Part shown: positions 6,781 through 13,586 of the stretch, piece by piece
Layout of the letters: each line of letters opens with the position of its first letter
Position numbering within the stretch: the stretch's first letter is position 1
NCBI GenBank assembly: GCA_001564255.1
Contig: LKNC01000031.1
Span: 1-15,105 of the forward strand
Length of the DNA stretch: 15,105 nucleotides
Reading direction: 5' to 3'
Source of the DNA: Natrialbaceae archaeon Tc-Br11_E2g1
Lineage (GTDB): Archaea > Halobacteriota > Halobacteria > Halobacteriales > Natrialbaceae
Made by a program: the position numbers and the translations under genes
Notes under the pieces: model-generated
What the model saw: only the letters and a program-made list of their open reading frames with translations
Told to the model about the DNA's origin: nothing
Databases searched by the model: none

Positions 6781-7545
6781 CTACACGTTCGACGAGCGAC
6801 AGGCCGACGACGTCCGCTCGTGCAACCGCTCGAGGACGGGTATCTCATCGAGACGCTCCGCGTCGAGTAGTTCCCAGTCGATACCCGCGGGTTTCTCCCG
6901 GGGTTCCGGACGGATGACACGCTCCGGCGTCACGACCAGATCCATCGGGATGTCGTGGGCCTCGAGTGTGAGTTCCTCGGGGAGCGCCTGTCGTTCGTGG
7001 ACCGTCGTCGCGACCGGCGTCCCCTCGTCGACCAGCCCCAGGTCACGCAAGATCGCGTACTCGAGGTCGCTGTACCCCTCGCCCTTGCCAATGCGGACGC
7101 CCTCCTCGAGTTCGCTTCCTTCGCCGCTTGCGTCCGCGCTAACGGCGACGCTCCCGGAGACGATCAGGTCGACCGTCCCGACCGCTTCGGGGCCGACCTG
7201 TCTGCCGTACTCGCCGATGCCCGAGACGGTCGTCGCGGCGTCGTAATCGGCGAGTTCGGCGGGATCGAGTTCGAGAAAACACTTCTCCTCGCGGAGTCTC
7301 GGCACAGCCATGTAGAGGGTCTTTCCCTCCCGGAGTGCGCGCCTGCGGACCGGCAACTGCGGGGCGTCGGGGTTTGCCTTGATCGTCTCCGCCTCCTCCC
7401 ACTCGGGCTGGTCCGTGAGTCGGTCGGCTGCCGTCTTCGCCCCCGCGAAGTTGGGGATACGCCCGTGAGGTGGGAACGGGAACCGCGCCTCGCCCGACTC
7501 CTCGAGGTCGTTCCACACCATTTCGCGGATCGACTGTTTGTCCAT
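6781..7545 (-). CDS. 5-formyltetrahydrofolate cyclo-ligase family protein
   Basis: Members of this family use ATP to convert 5-formyltetrahydrofolate to methenyltetrahydrofolate, in the folate one-carbon pool; haloarchaea do use folates. The 254-residue protein has the family's nucleotide and folate signature RIGKGEGYSD (151-160), followed by LEYAIL. Earlier sections with PVRRRALREGKTLYMAVPRL (65-84) and the C-terminal VVTPERVIRP (204-213) fit as well. It is longer than the 180-200 residues of typical bacterial enzymes and nearer to the MTHFSD-like archaeal proteins, so activity on 5-formyl-THF is not certain. The ATG at 7545 lies 27 bases behind TTTAAA, a leaderless layout. The moaB gene lies upstream on the same strand, 112 bases away. 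Confidence 0.85.
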   Translation of the reverse strand: MDKQSIREMVWNDLEESGEARFPFPPHGRIPNFAGAKTAADRLTDQPEWEEAETIKANPDAPQLPVRRRALREGKTLYMAVPRLREEKCFLELDPAELADYDAATTVSGIGEYGRQVGPEAVGTVDLIVSGSVAVSADASGEGSELEEGVRIGKGEGYSDLEYAILRDLGLVDEGTPVATTVHERQALPEELTLEAHDIPMDLVVTPERVIRPEPREKPAGIDWELLDAERLDEIPVLERLHERTSSACRSSNV

Positions 7546-7566
7546 ACAGAGCGTGTGTTTCCCTCG

Positions 7567-7574
7567 AATTTAAA
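7567..7574 (-). promoter_or_regulatory. TATA box of the cyclo-ligase gene
   Basis: On the minus strand TTTAAATT is centred about 27 bases before the ATG at 7545. This is one of the clearest TATA elements in the window and makes a separate transcript from moaB likely. The rest of 7546-7657 holds only a four-pair dyad (GTTG/CAAC, near 7609-7622) that could belong to the moaB 3' end. Confidence 0.65.
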
Positions 7575-7657
7575 CCACTTGCTAGCATCTGACAAAATAC
7601 ACACACTGTTGGTCGAACAACCACGGACGGAGGACCGCGAGTGGGAGGACGCCAGGA

Positions 7658-8173
7658 TCACTCCTCGTCTCCGTCCTCCGGCCCGGAAAGCGTCGTCAAC
7701 CGCGGTGTCTCGGGGACGATGATCTCCTCACAGGCCAGACGCGTCGCCGTCTCACTGTTTGGCAGACAGAACACCGGAATACCCTCGGCGATTCCGGCGA
7801 GTGCCCGGCTGCTCACCACCTGCGTTCCGATGTCGGCGTAGGAGAGTTCGTGAAACAGGTCGAGGAAGGCGGGCAGTTCCTTGTCGATCAGCGGTCGTAC
7901 CGCCTCGAGGGTCGCGTCCCGTGGCTCGATGCCGGTTCCACCGACGGTGACGACGACGTCGATGTCGTCCCGGCCGACGACCCGCGAGATCTTCGCCTGG
8001 ACGTTGTCGTGAGCCCGCCCGATGAGTTCCCGGGTGACGATTTCGTGGTCGGCCGCCTCGAACGCCGCGACGATCGCCCCGCCGGCCGCGTCGTCCTCGA
8101 GACTCGACTCCGAGGATACCGTGACGACGGCGACGCCGACGGTCTCGGGGAGTTCGCCCGTGTCTTCGGTCAT
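7658..8173 (-). CDS. moaB: Molybdenum cofactor biosynthesis protein MoaB
   Basis: MoaB/Mog-type proteins adenylate molybdopterin before metal insertion, in the cytoplasm. The 171-residue protein has the molybdopterin-binding core VGGTGIEPRDAT (77-88), where GGTG and the RD pair are the conserved residues. Before it lies a strand-helix pattern with Asp/Glu-rich SSLEDDAAG, and after it FCLPNSETA (135-143), matching the usual LPGSP-A loop with Asn in place of Gly. The length is typical of a single-domain MoaB. No other molybdenum cofactor gene lies nearby. TTTTTC on the minus strand, 27 bases before the ATG, is the likely promoter. MoaB and Mog cannot be separated on sequence alone. Confidence 0.88.
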   Translation of the reverse strand: MTEDTGELPETVGVAVVTVSSESSLEDDAAGGAIVAAFEAADHEIVTRELIGRAHDNVQAKISRVVGRDDIDVVVTVGGTGIEPRDATLEAVRPLIDKELPAFLDLFHELSYADIGTQVVSSRALAGIAEGIPVFCLPNSETATRLACEEIIVPETPRLTTLSGPEDGDEE

Positions 8174-8196
8174 GCCGTTCAGTTCACGCTACCGGG

Positions 8197-8204
8197 TGAA
8201 AAAC
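8197..8204 (-). promoter_or_regulatory. Probable TATA element of moaB
   Basis: On the minus strand GTTTTTCA lies about 27 bases before the moaB ATG. It is a poor match to a TATA consensus but is placed correctly, and nothing better is nearby. Confidence 0.4.
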
Positions 8205-8240
8205 GATCCCCGATCGCCGGCAGTGAGATCGACACACGTC

Positions 8241-8265
8241 GATATATTCTTCGACACTATTTTGT
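8241..8265 (+). promoter_or_regulatory. Promoter region of the MDR dehydrogenase
   Basis: Two A/T-rich blocks compete. GATATATT at 8241-8248 is the better TATA sequence but would start the RNA near 8270, giving a leader of about 20 bases. CTATTTTG at 8258-8265 is 27 bases before the ATG at 8289 and fits a leaderless start. Both may be used. An ATG at 8278 is out of frame. Confidence 0.5.
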
Positions 8266-8288
8266 AGTGGTTCGACTATGCCACTGGT

Positions 8289-9317
8289 ATGCAAGCCGTC
8301 AAGATCACTGAACACGGAGACACGGACGTCATCGAATACGGCGAGTACCCCGATCCAGAAGTCGACCGCGACGAGGTCCTCGTCGACGTCAAAGCCGCCG
8401 CGCTCAACCATCTCGATATCTGGACCCGCCGGGGTCTCCCGACGCTCGACCTCGAGATGCCCCACATTCCGGGCAGTGACGGCGCGGGCGTCGTCGTCGA
8501 GACCGGCGAGGACGTCACCCGTTTCGAGGAGGGCGACCACGTGGCGGTCTCGGCCGGCGTCGGCGACCTCCGGATGGACGACCCCACGCTCGACCCCAAA
8601 TACCACATCATCGGCGAACACGTCCCGGGCGTCCATTCGGAATACACCGCCATCTCCGAGGACAACCTGATCCCGGTCCCGGACCACGTCGACTGGGAGG
8701 TCGCGGGCTCGAGTGCGCTCGTCTTCCAGACCGCCTGGCGGATGCTGATCGATCGGGCCGACCTGAAAGCGGGCGAGAACGTACTCGTCCTGGGCGCAAG
8801 CGGTGGCGTCGGCCACGCCGCCCTCCAGATTGCCGACTACGCGGGCGCGGAAGTGTACGCGACCGGCAGCACCGAAGAGAAATTGGAGTACGCGAAAGAC
8901 CACGGTGCCGATCACGTCTGTAACTACGAAGAGGAGAACTTCGCGAAGTGGGTCCGCACCGAAACCGACGGCGCGGGCGTCGACGTCGTCGTCGAACACG
9001 TCGGCGCACCGACCTGGCGCGACTCGATCAAGAGCCTCGCCAAGGGCGGCCGACTGGTCACCTGCGGTGGCACCGGCGGAGGCAACCCCGAAACCGACAT
9101 CCCGCGGATCTTCTGGAACCAACTCGAGATCATCGGTTCGACGATGGCCACGCCCGAACAGGTCGACGACGTGCTCGAACTCGTCTGGGACGGCACGTTC
9201 CAGCCCGCGATCCGCGACGTCCTCCCGATGAGCGAGACCGCCCGCGCCCACGAGATGCTCGAAGAGCGCGAAGGCTTTGGCAAGGTCGTCGTCCGGCCCG
9301 ACAGCGAACTCGAGTAA
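8289..9317 (+). CDS. Zinc-type medium-chain dehydrogenase / quinone oxidoreductase
   Basis: A 342-residue NAD(P)-dependent oxidoreductase of the medium-chain (MDR) superfamily. The GroES-like N-terminal domain covers about 1-130, the Rossmann domain about 140-280 with the loop GASGGVG (169-175), and the end returns to the GroES fold. The site that carries the catalytic zinc Cys in alcohol dehydrogenases reads NHLD (40-43). The lobe that normally binds structural zinc (about 88-112) has no cysteine at all. It is therefore better seen as a zinc-free or quinone-oxidoreductase-like member than as an alcohol dehydrogenase. The substrate is unknown. The stop touches the stop of the convergent next gene with no base between. 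Confidence 0.85.
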   Translation: MQAVKITEHGDTDVIEYGEYPDPEVDRDEVLVDVKAAALNHLDIWTRRGLPTLDLEMPHIPGSDGAGVVVETGEDVTRFEEGDHVAVSAGVGDLRMDDPTLDPKYHIIGEHVPGVHSEYTAISEDNLIPVPDHVDWEVAGSSALVFQTAWRMLIDRADLKAGENVLVLGASGGVGHAALQIADYAGAEVYATGSTEEKLEYAKDHGADHVCNYEEENFAKWVRTETDGAGVDVVVEHVGAPTWRDSIKSLAKGGRLVTCGGTGGGNPETDIPRIFWNQLEIIGSTMATPEQVDDVLELVWDGTFQPAIRDVLPMSETARAHEMLEEREGFGKVVVRPDSELE

Positions 9318-9800
9318 TCAGATCGGGACCGCCTCGAGGGCACCTTCGACGGCTCGAACCGCGGTCGCCCCCTCGAGGCGATCGACCACGACCACCATCC
9401 GTTCTTCGCCGACGCCCGCGGCAGTGACCGCAACCTCCTCGACCGACAGCGCCTCGAGGACCGTCGCCAGCGCGGGCGCGTCGACCTCGCCGGCTGCGAG
9501 GATCGCCGTCCGATCGCCGCCCTCGCCGATGGCCGTGCCACCGACGACGAACAGTGCGTTCGCCGGATCCTCGACCGGGCCGACGCCGCTTTGCATCGTC
9601 ACGCGCGTCCGGCGGGCGGTCGTCTCGTAGTCGGGTAACTCCTCGGCGTACCGGCGCAGAGCCGTGGCGATCGCGTCGACCTCGCCGTCGACCTCGAGAA
9701 AGCGGGCCGCGGCGGTGTAGTTGAGCACGCCCGCGCGTAACGCCGCCACGAGAAATGGGTGGTCGGCGACGGCTCGGCGCGTCTGTGCTGCCAGTGACAT
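9318..9800 (-). CDS. Two-domain haloarchaeal protein, HTH-like plus ACT-like (DUF7523-like)
   Basis: Not assigned to a named function. The 160-residue protein has a helical N-terminal domain with ADHPFLVAALRAGVLNYTAA then FLEVDGEVDAIATALRRYAEEL (12-54, cited in two parts), like a small winged helix with the pattern 'born to be paired'. A linker with RTRVTMQSG follows. The C-terminal half (about 82-158) alternates strand and helix: TAILAAGEVDAPALATVLEA and VAVTAAGVGEERMVVVVDRL, as in ACT or other regulatory ferredoxin-like folds. This mix suggests a regulator sensing a small molecule, by inference. I recall similar proteins as DUF7523. Start ATG at 9800 is 27 bases behind a TATA box. It faces the MDR gene end to end. 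Confidence 0.6.
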   Translation of the reverse strand: MSLAAQTRRAVADHPFLVAALRAGVLNYTAAARFLEVDGEVDAIATALRRYAEELPDYETTARRTRVTMQSGVGPVEDPANALFVVGGTAIGEGGDRTAILAAGEVDAPALATVLEALSVEEVAVTAAGVGEERMVVVVDRLEGATAVRAVEGALEAVPI

Positions 9801-9824
9801 ACCCGCGAGGGTGCCCCGAAAGCG

Positions 9825-9830
9825 TATAAA
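9825..9830 (-). promoter_or_regulatory. TATA box of the HTH/ACT-like gene
   Basis: TTTATA on the minus strand lies 27 bases before the ATG at 9800, a leaderless layout. The divergent bolA gene begins 60 bases further on; its own promoter is weak, with TTTTTG at 9860-9865 the only candidate, about 27 bases before its ATG. Confidence 0.6.
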
Positions 9831-9889
9831 CCCGGTGGTCGCTGCCCCATACCGCGGCGTTTTTGCCCCGAGATCCCTAACTTCGAAGC

Positions 9890-10141
9890 ATGAACCCCAC
9901 AGACGTCGAGAAACTCATCGAGGACGAACTCGAGGCCGACGCGACCGTCTCCCGAGCCCGCGGAAAACACGACGACGACCACCTCGAGGCGACGGTCGTC
10001 TCTACCGAGTTCGAGGACGTGTCCCTCGTCCAGCAACACCAGCTGGTGTACGACGCACTGGGCGATCACATGACGACGGACATCCACGCCCTGGAGCTGT
10101 CGACGTATACCCCCGAGGAGTACGACGAGCGCGGCGAGTAG
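9890..10141 (+). CDS. bolA: BolA family protein
   Basis: BolA-like proteins work with monothiol glutaredoxins in iron-sulfur cluster handling; in bacteria some also bind DNA. The 83-residue protein has the family core: the strand VVSTEF (37-42), the helix-turn region SLVQQHQLVYDALGDHM (45-61) and the invariant DIHALEL (64-70) with His66, followed by STYTPEEY. Length and order match. The usual second 'RH' histidine position reads QQH, with His50. No signal peptide is seen. A glutaredoxin gene occurs later in this window (14617-14865), but it is of the CPFC two-cysteine kind and is not adjacent, so pairing is only a possibility. The region after the stop holds an inverted repeat that may end the transcript. 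Confidence 0.88.
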   Translation: MNPTDVEKLIEDELEADATVSRARGKHDDDHLEATVVSTEFEDVSLVQQHQLVYDALGDHMTTDIHALELSTYTPEEYDERGE

Positions 10142-10145
10142 CCAG

Positions 10146-10188
10146 CCGACGACCTCCACCCCGTCAGGTCGCGGGCGGTCGTCGTCGG
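10146..10188 (+). repeat. Inverted repeat after bolA
   Basis: CCGACGAC (10146-10153) and GTCGTCGG (10181-10188) can pair over a 27-base loop, starting four bases after the bolA stop. It may form the 3' end of the bolA mRNA. The remaining bases to 10380 have no gene-like frame. Confidence 0.35.
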
Positions 10189-10330
10189 ATCCGCCACGTT
10201 GTCCGAACTCCCCCCGACGATCCCACAGCCGTCACGTCGTTCTTTGTGTTCCCGTGCGTTCTTCCGTAGTGGTCGCCCGGACCAGTCAACAGCCGATGAG
10301 AACGACGGGGACCGCCGGCGTACATTCGAT

Positions 10331-10349
10331 CCGTACCGGAGGCGTACGG
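10331..10349. repeat. Short inverted repeat upstream of the DUF2797 promoter
   Basis: CCGTAC and GTACGG (10331-10336 and 10344-10349) flank seven bases, ending 31 bases before the TATA box at 10381. The position would suit an operator for a dimeric regulator, but at six bases per arm chance is possible. Confidence 0.3.
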
Positions 10350-10380
10350 TCCCGTCTCCGGCGGTGGCCCCACGACCGGA

Positions 10381-10388
10381 AGTATATG
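10381..10388 (+). promoter_or_regulatory. TATA box that fixes the DUF2797 start
   Basis: AGTATATG is centred 28-29 bases before the GTG at 10413. The in-frame ATG at 10386 lies inside this element and so is most likely not translated. The TATA box and the protein alignment pattern agree on GTG. Confidence 0.6.
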
Positions 10389-10412
10389 TTTCGACCCCGC
10401 CTACAGGGAGAC

Positions 10413-11165
10413 GTGCAGATCGTCGGCTACGAGACGAACGGGCACGAGGCGACGCTGGTGGTGAGCAACGGCGACGAGATCGAGACCCGTCCGCTCGAGG
10501 CCGGCACCGATCTCTCCTATTCGCTTGGCGAGCGCCACTGTGCCGGTTCGGTCGACGGCGACGTCCACCACGCCTGCGATCGCCCGGCTGCCCCCCACTG
10601 TGACCAGCACGCGAGCACGTGGGTGTGTGCCCGCTGTACGGGTACCTGCCTGAAAGCCGAGATGGACTGTCACGAGACCCACGTCGTCTACCTCGCGGCG
10701 TTCGCCCCCGACACGTTCAAAGTGGGCGTCACGAAAGAGTGGCGCCTCGAGACCCGACTGTGCGAGCAAGGAGCCGACCGCGGCGTTCGTCTCCACACCG
10801 TCTCGGACGGACGGATCGCCCGCGAGATCGAAGCCGAGATCGCCCACGAACTGGTCGATCGCGTCCGGACGCCCGCGAAGGTGGATTCGCTCGCCGAGGC
10901 CCTCGACGAGCGGGCCTGGGCTGTACTCCTCACCGAGTACGACGTCACCGAGCGGTTTACCTTCGATTACGGCCTCGACCTCGAGTCACGCCCCGTCCGG
11001 GAGACGGTGCTCACCGGGACGGTGCTCGGGGTGAAAGGGCGGCTGGTCGTCCTCGAGGCCGGCGGCACGAACTACGCCGTCGACCTGCGGGACCTGGTGG
11101 GCTACGACCTCGAGGTCGGCGGGACGGCGCGACGCCTGCAGTCCTCGCTTGGCTCGTTCAGCTAG
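10413..11165 (+). CDS. DUF2797 protein, Cys-rich with GIY-YIG-like core
   Basis: A 250-residue cytoplasmic protein of the DUF2797 family, function not established. After an N-terminal beta region (MQIVGYETNG) comes a metal-site cluster: Cys43, Cys55, Cys63, Cys72, Cys75, Cys79 and Cys86 with several His, in the pattern CARCTGTC and DCH, probably binding one or two zinc ions. Then VVYLAAF (91-97) and FKVGVT (102-107), followed by arginines in EWRLETRLCEQGA, recall the GIY-YIG nuclease fold, whose core is a Tyr, a second Tyr or Val-Gly and a distal Arg. The C-terminal 60 residues are beta-rich and could be an OB- or SH3-like unit. GTG start chosen from the TATA position. gnd follows 60 bases later on the same strand and may be co-transcribed. 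Confidence 0.78.
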   Translation: MQIVGYETNGHEATLVVSNGDEIETRPLEAGTDLSYSLGERHCAGSVDGDVHHACDRPAAPHCDQHASTWVCARCTGTCLKAEMDCHETHVVYLAAFAPDTFKVGVTKEWRLETRLCEQGADRGVRLHTVSDGRIAREIEAEIAHELVDRVRTPAKVDSLAEALDERAWAVLLTEYDVTERFTFDYGLDLESRPVRETVLTGTVLGVKGRLVVLEAGGTNYAVDLRDLVGYDLEVGGTARRLQSSLGSFS

Positions 11166-11225
11166 CTCGAGCCCGTCGGCGGAGAAATCGCAACCACTAC
11201 CTCGCGGGCGGGCCCATCACCCTTC

Positions 11226-12128
11226 ATGCAACTGGGAGTCATCGGACTCGGGCGGATGGGACGGATCGTCACCGAACGGGTACTCGACGCCGGCCACGAC
11301 GTCGTCGCCTTCGACGTAGACGCCCACGCGGTCGCCGACGCCGCAGACGCGGGTGCCCAGCCCGCCGACTCGGTGACGGATCTCACAGAGCGGTTGGGCG
11401 GGGAAAAGTACATCTGGCTCATGGTTCCCGCAGGTGAGCCCGTCGACGCCGCACTCGACGACCTCGAGGACCACCTTTCGGACGATGACGTCGTCGTCGA
11501 CGGCGGGAACTCCTACTTCCAGGACTCCGTGCGCCGCGCGCAGTCCTGTCCGGCCCGGTATCTCGACTGTGGGACCTCCGGTGGCCCCGCCGGCGCGGAA
11601 CTCGGCTTCTCGCTCATGATCGGCGGTCCCGAAGACGCCTACGAGGAACTGACGCCGGTCTTCGACGCCGTCGCCACCGGCCCCGACGGCCACGGTCACA
11701 TGGGTCCCGCCGGCTCGGGTCACTACGTCAAGATGGTCCACAACGGCGTCGAGTACGCGCTGATGCAGGCCTACGGCGAGGGCTTCGAACTCCTCTCCGA
11801 GGGTCGCTACGACCTCGACCTGGAGGACGTCGCCGGCGTCTGGAACAACGGCGCGGTGATCCGCTCGTGGCTGCTCGAACTCTGTGAGGAGGCCTTCCGC
11901 GAGGAAGGTTCCGACCTCGGCGACGTGGCAGACCGGATCGAGGGCGGCTCGACGGGTACCTGGACGGTCCAGGAAGGTCTCGAGCAGGACGTGCCCGTCC
12001 CCCTGATCTACACCGCGCTGGCCGAACGCTTCGGGTCGCGGGCCGACGACGGGCGGTTCTCACGGCGGCTTGCCAGCCGTCTGCGCTACGGCTTCGGCCG
12101 TCACGAGGTTCCACGCCGGGAGAACTGA
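11226..12128 (+). CDS. gnd: 6-phosphogluconate dehydrogenase, short (GndA-type)
   Basis: This enzyme oxidatively decarboxylates 6-phosphogluconate to ribulose 5-phosphate, the NAD(P)H-yielding step of the oxidative pentose phosphate pathway. The 300-residue protein is the short form, against about 470 for the common bacterial and eukaryotic one. The cofactor loop GLGRMG is at 7-12, and Asp30 after the second strand favours NAD. VDGGNS (91-96) and the substrate block TSGGPAGAELGFSLMIGG (117-134) follow. The catalytic region HYVKMVHNGVEYA (166-178) contains Lys169 and the HN pair. All key residues are present. No clear TATA box lies in the 60 bases before it, so read-through from DUF2797 is possible. 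It converges on tiaS with a 25-base gap. Confidence 0.93.
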   Translation: MQLGVIGLGRMGRIVTERVLDAGHDVVAFDVDAHAVADAADAGAQPADSVTDLTERLGGEKYIWLMVPAGEPVDAALDDLEDHLSDDDVVVDGGNSYFQDSVRRAQSCPARYLDCGTSGGPAGAELGFSLMIGGPEDAYEELTPVFDAVATGPDGHGHMGPAGSGHYVKMVHNGVEYALMQAYGEGFELLSEGRYDLDLEDVAGVWNNGAVIRSWLLELCEEAFREEGSDLGDVADRIEGGSTGTWTVQEGLEQDVPVPLIYTALAERFGSRADDGRFSRRLASRLRYGFGRHEVPRREN

Positions 12129-12153
12129 CCTCGAGCCCGAAACGTCGGACGGA

Positions 12154-13419
12154 CTACCGTTCGGGGTGTATCTCGGCGTCGAACCCGCCCCTGATCAGTG
12201 GCTTCGCGACGTGTCTGCGAGCACACGGTGGGACCTCGTACCACCCTTCCTCGAGGTCGCGCTCGACGGCAACCTCGACCTTGCCGTCGGCGTCGGTACC
12301 ACAGTCCCGACACCGATACCCCTGATCCTTGCCGGCGCTTTTCATCGTTCGTCCACAGTCAGGACAGGTCGGCGTGACCCGTTCGGTCTCGACTACCCCG
12401 CGGACGGCGAACTTCTCGAGTTTACAGGTCCCCCGGGAAATCTCGCCACAGACGGTGAGCCGATCGCCTACGCGTAGAGCGCGCACGCGATCACGGAACC
12501 GCTTCGTCGGCTCGAACGCGGCACACTCGAGGCCCTGTCCGTCCTCCTCGAGGGTAAAAAAGACGTGTCCACCCCGTTTCGTCTCGGGTTCGGTCGCGAC
12601 GGTCCCCTCGAGTCGGTAGGCCCGTCCGTCCCTGACCGTCGAAACCCCGCCATCCTGGAGGTGAACGTCAGTCCCCTGGTTGGTGAGGAAAAGCCGTGTC
12701 CGATCGACGGGTTCCCCCTCGATCCGCTTGGCGACCTCGCGGACGGCGTCGGGGTCGTCGCCTCTGATCCCGTGGAGGATCGGCCCCGGCGTGTGTGGCA
12801 CACAGACGGTCTCGTCCTCGCCACGGTCGACGGTGTCCCACACGTCGGAATAGCCCCACTCCGCTGCCCCAAAGACCGACCCGTGGTCGACCTCCCGTGG
12901 CGTCCCCCATCGGTCGGGTTCGCGGTAGGAGATGTACTCGTAGGTCCACTCCTCGAAAGCCCGCCAACTCCCGATTGCCGCCAGCGCACCGACCCTTCCG
13001 CGGCCGTTTCCCGCCCCCCAACTCCGGTAGCCCTGCCCCTCGATCACTGTCTCGGCGTCGGCGATCTCGAGGTGGTCGTGGACGGCCGCCCGGGCGAACG
13101 CCCCGACGGCGTCCGGAACGTCGGTCGGACCGTCGTCGGCTACGACCAGCCCGGGGTTCGTCCGCTCGTCGTCGGTCACTGCACGCGACTCCAGTTCCTC
13201 GCGAGCGACCTCGAAGGCGACTTCGGGGTCACAGTCGACGTGAACCGCGAGTGCGGCGTTCCCCCGCGTCTTGTGTGGCACGGCCGGGTTGAGCCGAACC
13301 AGGAGGACCCGCTCTACGTCCCCCACCCGTTTCAAACGCTCGGCTACCCGCGTCGCGACGTAGGTCGTACACATCCCGAGTTCCCGGGAGTCCGTGTCGT
13401 CTAATCCGACGACGGCCAT
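12154..13419 (-). CDS. tiaS: tRNA(Ile2) 2-agmatinylcytidine synthetase TiaS
   Basis: TiaS uses ATP and agmatine to modify cytidine 34 of the AUA-reading isoleucine tRNA, so that it pairs with A and not G; it is essential in archaea. The 421-residue protein starts with GLDDTDS, the conserved acidic catalytic entry. PHKTRGN lies near 48, and the thiamine-binding-like central domain continues to about 240. Then come FLTNQGTD (about 244), an OB-fold from about 260 to 345, and a zinc ribbon with CPDC and CRDC pairs (near 352-355 and 370-373). The end, [12 protein letters not shown], is also typical. The codon before the chosen ATG is an in-frame GTG at 13422, which could also start. GTTACTTT on the minus strand, 26 bases upstream, is the likely promoter. 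Confidence 0.95.
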   Translation of the reverse strand: MAVVGLDDTDSRELGMCTTYVATRVAERLKRVGDVERVLLVRLNPAVPHKTRGNAALAVHVDCDPEVAFEVAREELESRAVTDDERTNPGLVVADDGPTDVPDAVGAFARAAVHDHLEIADAETVIEGQGYRSWGAGNGRGRVGALAAIGSWRAFEEWTYEYISYREPDRWGTPREVDHGSVFGAAEWGYSDVWDTVDRGEDETVCVPHTPGPILHGIRGDDPDAVREVAKRIEGEPVDRTRLFLTNQGTDVHLQDGGVSTVRDGRAYRLEGTVATEPETKRGGHVFFTLEEDGQGLECAAFEPTKRFRDRVRALRVGDRLTVCGEISRGTCKLEKFAVRGVVETERVTPTCPDCGRTMKSAGKDQGYRCRDCGTDADGKVEVAVERDLEEGWYEVPPCARRHVAKPLIRGGFDAEIHPER

Positions 13420-13440
13420 CACTCATCCTTACAGACCGGG

Positions 13441-13448
13441 AAAGTAAC
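13441..13448 (-). promoter_or_regulatory. Probable TATA element of tiaS
   Basis: GTTACTTT on the minus strand is centred about 26 bases before the ATG at 13419. The divergent gap 13423-13586 otherwise holds an A/T-rich block, TACATACATAAGCGTATT (13489-13506), that could serve as an additional promoter or regulator site. Confidence 0.45.
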
Positions 13449-13552
13449 CGCTTTCGGGCCGGCGGTGATCGTTCACGCGACGTAGATACATACATAAGCG
13501 TATTGCCGACTTACGGAAGAACCGCAAGAGGGCTTTCAGACACCGCGGGGAA

Positions 13553-13561
13553 AAGCTATTG
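13553..13561 (+). promoter_or_regulatory. Probable TATA element of the HTH regulator
   Basis: AAGCTATTG is centred about 29-30 bases before the ATG at 13587. GGAGGAG at 13564-13570 resembles a Shine-Dalgarno but lies 16 bases before the ATG, too far to act on it, so the leaderless reading is preferred. Confidence 0.4.
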
Positions 13562-13586
13562 TAGGAGGAGTTGCCTAGGTACCCGT

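Noticed and set aside
6550..6870. 106-codon plus-strand frame in the non-coding stretch
   Set aside because: Only the first dozen residues look haloarchaeal; the rest is Pro/Arg/His-rich and overlaps the cyclo-ligase gene antisense. Kept only as a possible decayed start in the findings.
12565..13404. 279-codon plus-strand frame opposite tiaS
   Set aside because: TiaS motifs on the minus strand are unmistakable; this frame is a mirror product.
13503..13586. N-terminal extension of the HTH regulator
   Set aside because: Arg-rich, out of keeping with the acidic proteome, and it covers the likely promoter.
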